64,000 nucleotides of DNA from Mycobacteriaceae bacterium (lineage in GTDB: Bacteria > Pseudomonadota > Gammaproteobacteria > Burkholderiales > Burkholderiaceae_D): contig CAJCHO010000072.1 in the NCBI GenBank assembly GCA_903970145.1, positions 1-64,000 of the forward strand, given 5' to 3'. The notes under the pieces were generated by a model. It made no database searches, had not been told where the DNA came from, and worked only from the letters and a program-made list of their open reading frames with translations. The first letter of the stretch is position 1, and each line of letters begins with the position of its first letter. Of this stretch, positions 57,495-64,000 are shown in pieces. Made by a program: the position numbers and the translations under genes.

Positions 57495-58298
57495 ATGGAT
57501 TCAGGGCGAGATGCGCGCGTGAACTACGGGCTTGATGCTCCCAAGGTGGTCCGCAATCTCGCGCTCGCGTCGGTCTTTATGCTCGCCGCGTGGACCACTA
57601 CCGCCCTGCACCTGTGGAGCGGTGAGTTCCGCTTCACGGTATTGGGTCTCGACATCGTCCTGGAATTGAAGGGCTCATTTCTCGGGATTGGCTTGATCTG
57701 CGGCGTGCTGGCGATCTGGATGATCTGGGAGAGCAAGGTCGGCAAGCTGCGTCATTGCGAGCAATTGCTAGACCGGATTAGCTGGAGCGGATCAGAACAG
57801 GTACTCGATGTCGGTTGCGGGCGCGGACTGCTCCTGATCGGCGCAGCCAGGCGACTTTCGACTGGCAGCGCAGTCGGCATCGACATCTGGCAGGCGGAAG
57901 ATCTATCGGGAAATTTCGCCGAAGCTACCCTCGCCAATATCCGCTCCGAGGGCGTTGAAGGGCGCGCCACGGTCCAGACCGCGGACATGCAAAAGCTGCC
58001 GTTTGCCGACAACAGTTTCGACGTGGTCGTGTCGCGCGCCGCGATCCATAACCTCTACAAGCCCGAAGAGCGCTCACGCGCCCTTGCGGAAATCACGCGG
58101 GTGGTGAAAGTAGGTGGCCGGATCCTGATCGATGACATCCGCCACATGGACGAATACGCGGCGGCATTGCGTGCGGGGCGCTGCGAGGTCGAGCTCTCTG
58201 GCTCGCGCCTCGCGTCATGGCTGGTCTACAAACTGACCTGGGGGTCGCTCCGTCCTGGCGTGCTGGTGGCGACCAAATTGGCAAGACCTGGGCCCTGA
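57495..58298 (+). CDS. Membrane-attached class I SAM-dependent methyltransferase
   Basis: The 267-residue protein begins with two hydrophobic spans (about residues 20-38 and 52-75), then a Rossmann methyltransferase domain with VLDVGCGRGLLLIGAA (motif I), TADMQKLPFADNSFDVVVSR and RVVKVGGRILIDDI. This layout fits methyltransferases anchored to the inner membrane. The substrate is unknown. The ATG at 57495 has TGGGAG upstream; a longer start at 57423 is less likely. Confidence 0.75.
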   Translation: MDSGRDARVNYGLDAPKVVRNLALASVFMLAAWTTTALHLWSGEFRFTVLGLDIVLELKGSFLGIGLICGVLAIWMIWESKVGKLRHCEQLLDRISWSGSEQVLDVGCGRGLLLIGAARRLSTGSAVGIDIWQAEDLSGNFAEATLANIRSEGVEGRATVQTADMQKLPFADNSFDVVVSRAAIHNLYKPEERSRALAEITRVVKVGGRILIDDIRHMDEYAAALRAGRCEVELSGSRLASWLVYKLTWGSLRPGVLVATKLARPGP

Positions 58299-58351
58299 CG
58301 CGGGTTCGTCCTACCGCTCATCCCGCAAACCCTGCCAGCGACGCAGAGCGC

Positions 58352-59368
58352 TCAATGTCCGAGGCCAGTGGCGGCAATCTGCTGCTCCACGTAACTCGCG
58401 AACAGTCGGTTGGTGTGGGTCGAGAGGTGCAGGTCATCGGCGAACATGTATACATCGTCGGCGTTGGAGATGATGTAGGTCGCGGTTGAGCACAACAGGG
58501 CCGTGTCATCCGGTGTCTTGTTGGGATCGCAGGCTTGCGCCGTATTCGAGACCGTAAATCCGTTCGCCTTGTAGTTCGCGACCAGATTGGTGAGCCAGGT
58601 ATAGCTGTCGATCTGGATGACATCACCCGCGATCCCAAGTGTCTGGAGTTCCTGATTCAGGGTACTGTTGAACAGCTGCGATTCCTGGGTATAGGTTGCG
58701 CCACCGTCAGACGAGGTCCGGCCCTTCGGAGAGATGCCAACGTTTGGCACGCCGATGACGACGACGTGAACCGCGCCGTTGGCGATGATCTTGGCGATAG
58801 TCTGGGCGAGGATCGTCGCGGCTTGCTCGACGATCGGTCCGCCTGTTGCGATCGGCCCGGCGCGCAGCACATCATTGGACCCGGCCCACACGAATACAAG
58901 CTCACCCGGGCTAAAACTGCCATGGTGACTCAGATAGGACGAGACCTGCTGAGTGACCGGCATCTCAACGTCACCGATGACGTCATAGAGAAACGAGCTC
59001 TGATTGGCCGGCGTATTGACGGTCGCACCACCTTCAGCATAAGCCATTCCACCCTGATAGCTCAGCTTCTGGGTGTAGTCGATGGTATAAGCCGGACTCT
59101 GTCCGCTGCCATAGTAGGCTGCGACATCGTCGAGCCAGATCTTGCCAGGATTGGTAGTGAACTTGCCCCCACCAAAAGGCGCCGCGATCGGCGCATAGGT
59201 ACCTTCGTCTGAGAGACTGTCGCCAAAGGAGACGACCTGCAACTCAATACCCGAGGGCGGACCCGAAGCTGCGCTCGGGGGAGGGCTCGATGAATTGCTG
59301 CCGCCCCCGCCACACGCTGTGAGCGCGATGAGAGTTGTACCTGTCAGAACTGCACGCAAGGACACCAT
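58352..59368 (-). CDS. SGNH/GDSL-type lipoprotein esterase
   Basis: The 338-residue protein has a lipoprotein signal (lipobox LTAC, cysteine 19, then a Gly/Ser linker). The GDSL hydrolase blocks follow: block I VVSFGDSLSDEG with the nucleophile Ser, block III VFVWAGSNDVL, and block V FADDLHLSTHTN with Asp and His. The fold suggests a secreted lipase, esterase or thioesterase. The start at 59368 is preferred to 59380, and neither has a clear ribosome site. Confidence 0.82.
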   Translation of the reverse strand: MVSLRAVLTGTTLIALTACGGGGSNSSSPPPSAASGPPSGIELQVVSFGDSLSDEGTYAPIAAPFGGGKFTTNPGKIWLDDVAAYYGSGQSPAYTIDYTQKLSYQGGMAYAEGGATVNTPANQSSFLYDVIGDVEMPVTQQVSSYLSHHGSFSPGELVFVWAGSNDVLRAGPIATGGPIVEQAATILAQTIAKIIANGAVHVVVIGVPNVGISPKGRTSSDGGATYTQESQLFNSTLNQELQTLGIAGDVIQIDSYTWLTNLVANYKANGFTVSNTAQACDPNKTPDDTALLCSTATYIISNADDVYMFADDLHLSTHTNRLFASYVEQQIAATGLGH

Positions 59369-59456
59369 ATCGACCACCATATTCAGGATGCTTCTAGCTG
59401 CCGCGGACACCAGCAGGATCGGCGCGCCGCCTTTCGGGCAGAGCACGCCAAGATGA

Positions 59457-60101
59457 ATGCTGTTGAGCTTATGGGTGAGAAGTCTGGCGTGGCTGAGTCA
59501 CGCTGTATGTGCGGCAGATAACGGTGGCGCGCCGGACGGCTCACCCATTCAGGCCGATTTGACCAGTATCCTCGATGAGGTCAGACGCCTGTCGAGCATT
59601 TCGCAAAAGCTCCTCTTGCTCTCGAAGGCCGATGCCGGGCGCATCGATCTCTACCGTGCCCCTTTCGATCTGTCGAAGGCGCTTGAAGAACTTGCCGAGG
59701 ACATTCGAATGCTCGCCCCCACGCTCACGATAACTACAGCAATTGAGCCTGCGATCGTCGTGATGGCCGATGGCAACCTCTTGCAGCAGATTCTTCACAA
59801 TCTCCTATCGAACGCGATCAAATACAAACTTGAAAACGGCTGGATTCGCATTGCCAAGGCGAACTGGGCCCATCGCGTGGAAGTGATCGTCAGCAACGCA
59901 TCCAAGGGCATCGCAAGCGCCGAGCGCGGCAAGCTCTTTGAGCGCTTTTATCGCGCCGACCCGGCGCACAGCCGGCACATTGAGGGAGTGGGCCTCGGTC
60001 TCTCGGTGTCACGCGAGATCGCCCGCGCCCATCAGGGTGAACTGACACTCGAAGTCCATGAGGACCATAGCGTGCAGCTCACCCTCGCCTTGCCCCACTA
60101 G
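59457..60101 (+). pseudogene. Truncated sensor histidine kinase
   Basis: The 214-residue reading frame starts inside the HisKA dimerisation domain (SILDEVRRLSSISQKLLLLS) without the phospho-His helix or any sensor region, and then runs through a HATPase domain. The N box LLSNAIKY and G2 GVGLGLSVSREIA are present, but the G1 DxGxG is changed (NASKGI). It cannot autophosphorylate as it stands. It is probably a remnant; a role as an ATP-binding domain is not excluded. No response regulator is adjacent. Confidence 0.7.
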
Positions 60102-60125
60102 CGGACTGCACCCGCGCGCTAAAGC

Positions 60126-60545
60126 CTATGCCGAGGCGCCCGGATTTCGATACAGCCAGGCGAGGAGCGCGCCCAGCACCAGGAGCAGGATACTTTCGAG
60201 CACGATCTGCTTGACCACCAGATCGAGCGGGAAGGGCTGGACGGTGAAATTGATCAGATCATTGGGGACCACCGTCAGGAGGGCCACTGCGACCCCGTAA
60301 CGCAGTCCCTGCGAAAGCCAGGGCTTGGCCTCGACGCCGCGCGTAAAGATCCATACGAATGCTCCGGAGAGGATGGCATGACTGAGGATCATCAAGGGAA
60401 AGAATTGTTGTTGGTCCCCCTCGGCGCGGAACATCTGGGGAATCTGCATGTAGTCAGGATGCAGCAGCAGGCCGTGAATGAGAAAGCTGCCAAAAAACCA
60501 GACGATGAACACCACCAGCCACGAGATGAAAAATTTCCTGTTCAT
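60126..60545 (-). CDS. Small four-span membrane protein
   Basis: The 139-residue protein has about four hydrophobic spans (MNRKFFISWLVVFIVWFFGS, then further spans near residues 50-70, 80-100 and 110-135). A strong GGGAGG precedes the ATG at 60545. I do not recognise a family with confidence. It is convergent with the truncated kinase. Confidence 0.6.
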   Translation of the reverse strand: MNRKFFISWLVVFIVWFFGSFLIHGLLLHPDYMQIPQMFRAEGDQQQFFPLMILSHAILSGAFVWIFTRGVEAKPWLSQGLRYGVAVALLTVVPNDLINFTVQPFPLDLVVKQIVLESILLLVLGALLAWLYRNPGASA

Positions 60546-60734
60546 GAATCCTCCCTCGGTCAAGTTGAATCGCGTCGTGGCCAATCGGCGACGCGCGGCG
60601 AAGCGGCTCTGCGATGACCGCTTGTCATGATTGTAGGAAAGAAGTGCAGCGACGGCTAGCCTCCTGATTGCAGAATTCGCAATCATGGGGGCCACCGCAC
60701 CTTCACACCTGCAAGTCTACCGGGAGGCAGTGAC

Positions 60735-61277
60735 TCAGACCTCCACTACGATGGTGTCCGCAATATTGTCGTGCAGACAGCGCCGTGAGGATCTGAAAAT
60801 CAACAGCGCGTCGACGAGTCCGAAAATCGGGCCGATAACGGCTATGAGACTGAGCACCCAAATCACGAGGTAGCGCAATCCGACAATTCGCCAGAAGTCG
60901 GGCTTGCTACCGTCCGGACGGGCAATGCGGATTCCGAGGAGGTGCTTGCCGACGGTCTGGCCGTGGCTTGCCAGCAAGCGACCATGGATGGCGAGAAAGA
61001 TCAGAAGCCCGATGGGCAGTCCGAAGGCCCCGTAGAGCAGCCGATGCGTTGCCGTCCAGGACCCAAAAACGAGGAAGGCGTCGAAAAAACCCTGCGTGGC
61101 CGCCATGAAGCGCCAGGCGATCAGGCCAAGCACGAAACCGACGAGGACCCCGAGGAGTCCGTCGACGAACACGGCCACGAGGCGCCGAAAACGCCCTGCC
61201 AGAACCAAGCTTGCCACCGACGCGGCTTCTATCGACGCGCCAGGTGCTTGGTAAGGATTATTCGATTCTGTAACCAC
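60735..61277 (-). CDS. RDD-family membrane protein
   Basis: The 180-residue protein has an RDD domain: FRRLVAVFVDGLLGVLVGF with the Arg and Asp that name the family, then GQTVGKHLLGIRIARPDGSK and a last hydrophobic span. RDD proteins are small inner-membrane proteins of uncertain, possibly transport-related function. The GTG start at 61277 follows GGGGAGGAG closely. Confidence 0.78.
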   Translation of the reverse strand: MVTESNNPYQAPGASIEAASVASLVLAGRFRRLVAVFVDGLLGVLVGFVLGLIAWRFMAATQGFFDAFLVFGSWTATHRLLYGAFGLPIGLLIFLAIHGRLLASHGQTVGKHLLGIRIARPDGSKPDFWRIVGLRYLVIWVLSLIAVIGPIFGLVDALLIFRSSRRCLHDNIADTIVVEV

Positions 61278-61326
61278 GGCTCCTCCCCAGGATGCTTTTG
61301 GAAAAATCAGTCCCCAGTGTGATCCG

Positions 61327-62316
61327 TCAGACTCCCCACCGCAAGGCAGGAGTGCGCACTGGAGCATCCCAGAGCGCCATCATCTGATCGTCCAGTGCCG
61401 TCAAAGTGATCGAGCAGCCGGCCATATCAAGTGAGGTGACATAGCTGCCAACCAGGCTGCGTGCGACTGTCAGACCGCGTTTATGAAGGGAACGTTGTGC
61501 CGACTGGAACACGAGATAGAGCTCCATTTGCGGCGTACCGCCAAAGCCGTTCACGAACAGCAACAAAGGCCGCCCGGGCCTGGGCGCGAGGTCGGTAACT
61601 ATCGCATCCAGCAGCTCCTCGACGATCGCGTCGGCGCTCATCAGAGCCACGCGACGACGCCCTGGCTCGCCGTGGATGCCGACACCCATCTCGATCTCGG
61701 TCTCGCCCAGATCGAAGGTCGGCGTGCCCACCGCCGGGACCGTACAGCTGGTCAGGGCGACACCCATGGAACGGGTCGAGGCATTGACCAGTTCGCCAAG
61801 CGCCGCGAGTTCAGTCAGACCTGCGCCGCGCTCGGCCGCAGCGCCGACGATTTTCTCGACCACGAGCGTGCCGGCAATACCCCGACGTCCCGTGGTATAG
61901 GTAGAGTCCTGAACCGCCACGTCATCATTGGTGACCACGGTCGCCACCGGCACCTCGCACATCTCGGCACCCATGGCGAAATTCATCTTGTCGCCTTCGT
62001 AGTTCTTGACGATGAATAGCACGCCCTGCTGCGAGCCCACCCGTTGCGCCGCGGCGACCATTTGGTCGGGCGTGGGCGAGGTGAAGACCTGCCCCGGACA
62101 GGCGGCATCGAGCATCCCCTGCCCCACAAAACCCGCGTGCAGCGGCTCGTGGCCGCTTCCCCCACCCGAAATCAGCGCGACCTTGGTGGGATGCCGCGAC
62201 TTGCGGGCCACGAAGCGATACTCGGGATCCAGTTCGAGCAAATCGGAATGGCAGGCAACCAGCCCCTCCAGACTCTCGTGCATCACATCTTCGATTTTAT
62301 TGACAAGCTTTTTCAT
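61327..62316 (-). CDS. dhaK: Dihydroxyacetone kinase, DhaK subunit
   Basis: DhaK binds dihydroxyacetone covalently and presents it for phosphorylation by DhaL. The 329-residue protein has the substrate histidine H215 (VGIHGEPGRRR), with H56 and D109 at the positions of the enteric enzyme, and the opening VALISGGGSGHEPLHAGFVG. The ATG at 62316 follows AAAGGAG. No dhaL or dhaM is in view, but the gene is downstream of an HTH protein and a PTS enzyme I, the phosphate source of PTS-type Dha kinases. Confidence 0.9.
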   Translation of the reverse strand: MKKLVNKIEDVMHESLEGLVACHSDLLELDPEYRFVARKSRHPTKVALISGGGSGHEPLHAGFVGQGMLDAACPGQVFTSPTPDQMVAAAQRVGSQQGVLFIVKNYEGDKMNFAMGAEMCEVPVATVVTNDDVAVQDSTYTTGRRGIAGTLVVEKIVGAAAERGAGLTELAALGELVNASTRSMGVALTSCTVPAVGTPTFDLGETEIEMGVGIHGEPGRRRVALMSADAIVEELLDAIVTDLAPRPGRPLLLFVNGFGGTPQMELYLVFQSAQRSLHKRGLTVARSLVGSYVTSLDMAGCSITLTALDDQMMALWDAPVRTPALRWGV

Positions 62317-62339
62317 GGTGTCTCCTTTCTGACTCAGAG

Positions 62340-62747
62340 CTAGTCGTCCTCGAGCAGGCGCGCCACACGCAGCGCCATCTCGGCCAGCAGATCTTCCAGG
62401 TGGCGGTTGCGCTCGGCGTGATGCAGGTCCGGGACTCGCAGCACGATCTCGCGCCAGCGTGCCGGAGTGGCCGCACGGGGTGCGCGTTTCGGATGGGCGG
62501 CCGCATAGGCCTCCAGAAAGCTGCGCTTCTCCAGGGCCGAAAAATGGCACACCTCAAAAATCCGCTCGACGTGGCGCGCCGGGATCGGCACGCTGTAGGA
62601 TGGATTGGTGATCTGCGAGATAAAACTGCGGTTTTTGCCGAGCTCCTCGGCCAGCCGCAGGCGCGTGCCCGAAGGGCGTTTTTCGAGAACCTCCTGCAGG
62701 ATGCGCTTGTACTGCGCGACCCCGGGGGCGTCGATGTCGTTTTTCAA
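62340..62747 (-). CDS. Small HTH DNA-binding protein of the dha cluster
   Basis: The 135-residue protein has a Cro-like HTH (about residues 28-60, RLAEELGKNRSFISQITNP) and a C-terminal helical part rich in charged residues (LEDLLAEMALRVARLLEDD). It overlaps enzyme I by 4 bases (ATGA) and precedes dhaK by 23 bases. It probably regulates the dihydroxyacetone genes; this is inference from position. Confidence 0.65.
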   Translation of the reverse strand: MKNDIDAPGVAQYKRILQEVLEKRPSGTRLRLAEELGKNRSFISQITNPSYSVPIPARHVERIFEVCHFSALEKRSFLEAYAAAHPKRAPRAATPARWREIVLRVPDLHHAERNRHLEDLLAEMALRVARLLEDD

Positions 62748-64000
62748 TTGGGCCGCGCCTTAACCGAGGTCCTGGAGTAGGCGCTCACCGCTTCGCGCAC
62801 GGCAAGCCGTGCCGCAGGAGCCACCGACAGCGCGCGCAGGCCCGTGCCAAGCAGTCCCGGCACGCAACGCGGATCTGCGGCCATGTCACCGCACAGGCTC
62901 ACGTCTGCGCCGCGCTTCGCGCCGTGCGCCACTACCTCGGAGATGACGCGCAGGACTGCCGGATGCAGGGGATCCTGCAGATTCGCAAGGCGCCCCGACT
63001 CGCGGCTGGCGGCAGTTAGATACTGGACGAGATCGTTGGAGCCGATCGAGAAGAAGTCGGCGTCGAAGCTCTCTATCGACAATGCCGCCAGGGGTACCTC
63101 GACCATCATGCCCAGTTGCGGTCGCGCATGGGGAAGTGCCGCCCGGGTGAGTTCATCAATGGCCTGGTCAAGCAGTGTGCGTACCGCTTCGAGCTCAGCA
63201 GGAACGGTCACCATCGGAACCATGACACGCACGGTACCAAGGGCCGCAGCGCGCGCAATGGCTCGCAGCTGGATCAAAAGAGGGCCGGGAGCGGCAAGCG
63301 ATAAGCGCACCCCGCGCGTGCCGAGAAAGGGATTGCCCTCGTCGAGCGTATATCCTGGGATCGGTTTGTCGGCGCCAGCATCGAGCGTGCGAATCGTGAC
63401 GGGCTTGCCATCCGCCCAGCGCACCATCGCGCTGTAGGCGTCGACCTGGCGCGCTTCATCAACCAGATCGGCTGCCGAGCGCAGTAGCAATTCGGTTCGA
63501 ACCAGACCAATGCCATCGCATTGGCGCGCGGAAATATGCGCGAGCTCGCCGCCGTCAGCGACGTTGATGAGAAGTTTAACGGCCTCGCCGTCGCCTGTCT
63601 GAAGGGGCGTTGGCGCAGCGTCCGCCTGCGCGCTGCGCTGGTCGGCATGGACACGCCGCGCGGCGAACTCGGCACGGGTGCTTCCATCCGGGTTGAGCAC
63701 CAGTTCACCGCGTTCGCCATCGAGCAGGGCGAAGGGCGTGCCGTCGACCGCGACACTGCCAAGCCCGATCAGAAGAGGCACCTTGCGCGCGCGAGCCAGC
63801 ATCGCCAGGTGGGAGCGGCTACTGCCTTCGAGCAGCACGATGCCGCCTTCCTGCCAGTCGGTCTCAAGAAAAGTCGAGGGCGCGAGGTCGCGCGCGAGCA
63901 CAATCGAGCCTGGTGGGATGGCGTTTGCGCCCTGCCCCGATAGACAGCGCAGCACACGCTCCTTCATGTCGCGCAGATCGGCGCTGCGCGCCCGAAAGTA
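62744..64000 (-). CDS. PTS enzyme I (PtsI-like), N-terminal part outside window
   Basis: Enzyme I takes phosphate from PEP on a histidine and passes it to HPr. 418 residues are visible. They include YFRARSADLRD at the edge, the phospho-His region EGSSRSHLAMLARA, GIGLVRTELLL, LGTRGVRLSLA, MVEVPLAA, SIGSNDLVQYLTAASR and the active Cys in SLCGDMAADP. The start is beyond position 64000, so it may be part of a longer multiphosphoryl transfer protein with HPr and DhaM domains. The cluster context supports dihydroxyacetone phosphorylation. Confidence 0.85.
   Translation of the reverse strand, partial: YFRARSADLRDMKERVLRCLSGQGANAIPPGSIVLARDLAPSTFLETDWQEGGIVLLEGSSRSHLAMLARARKVPLLIGLGSVAVDGTPFALLDGERGELVLNPDGSTRAEFAARRVHADQRSAQADAAPTPLQTGDGEAVKLLINVADGGELAHISARQCDGIGLVRTELLLRSAADLVDEARQVDAYSAMVRWADGKPVTIRTLDAGADKPIPGYTLDEGNPFLGTRGVRLSLAAPGPLLIQLRAIARAAALGTVRVMVPMVTVPAELEAVRTLLDQAIDELTRAALPHARPQLGMMVEVPLAALSIESFDADFFSIGSNDLVQYLTAASRESGRLANLQDPLHPAVLRVISEVVAHGAKRGADVSLCGDMAADPRCVPGLLGTGLRALSVAPAARLAVREAVSAYSRTSVKARPN

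Overview
The window is GC-rich, gene-dense chromosomal DNA from a betaproteobacterium, most likely Burkholderiales or a close relative. The evidence is the ndk-rlmN-pilW-rodZ-ispG block and the surE-pcm-nlpD-rpoS block, both in the order usual for that class, together with a beta-ketoadipate (pca) pathway, Urt urea transport with urease, and a protein carrying a VPLPA-CTERM sorting tail. I found no rRNA gene, intact tRNA gene, insertion sequence, prophage or CRISPR array.

Layout. 1-4.3 kb (minus): isoprenoid, cell-shape, pilus, RNA-methylation and nucleotide genes (ispG, rodZ-like, pilW, rlmN, ndk). 4.5-10.8 kb: a Bax-inhibitor-like membrane protein, a broken rlmD, an exonuclease, then rpoS, nlpD, pcm and surE. 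10.9-18 kb: protocatechuate catabolism, with pcaC, pcaD and pcaB transcribed behind a DUF2783 protein, an FAD monooxygenase and an unusual metallo-beta-lactamase-fold protein, and pcaI/pcaJ divergent. 18-26 kb: DoxX-like protein, two GNAT acetyltransferases, a MaoC-phosphotransacetylase fusion with acetate kinase, RmuC, and several unassigned secreted or propeller proteins. 26-28.3 kb: the VPLPA-CTERM protein, then pcaG and pcaH. 28.4-32.9 kb: an ABC-2 permease fused to an M1 peptidase, plus its ATPase. 33.3-39 kb: a solitary solute-binding protein, then an oxalate set (frc, OxlT-like antiporter, PanE-like reductase, GntR regulator). 39.2-46.2 kb: arginase, a Ser/Thr kinase, a W-rich lipoprotein, and a divergent pair of secreted putative zinc enzymes. 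46.5-57.4 kb: urtABCDE and ureDABCEFG as one co-directional block with a good sigma-54 promoter in front. 57.5-61.3 kb: methyltransferase, SGNH esterase, a truncated histidine kinase and two small membrane proteins. 61.3-64 kb: dhaK, a small HTH protein and the start of a PTS enzyme I that runs off the window.

How it works together. pcaHG, pcaB, pcaD, pcaC and pcaIJ take protocatechuate to succinate and acetyl-CoA except for a final thiolase, which is not present here; the acetyl-CoA-handling genes lie next door. Arginase makes urea internally, UrtABCDE imports it, and urease with its accessory proteins releases ammonia, consistent with nitrogen-limitation control through sigma-54. The oxalate set contains the CoA-transferase and antiporter but not oxalyl-CoA decarboxylase.

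The least explained parts are the FAD monooxygenase/DUF2783/MBL trio inside the pca operon, the kinase-lipoprotein pair, and the secreted zinc-enzyme pair at 43.6-46.2 kb. I saw no system that I can call clearly new from sequence alone.
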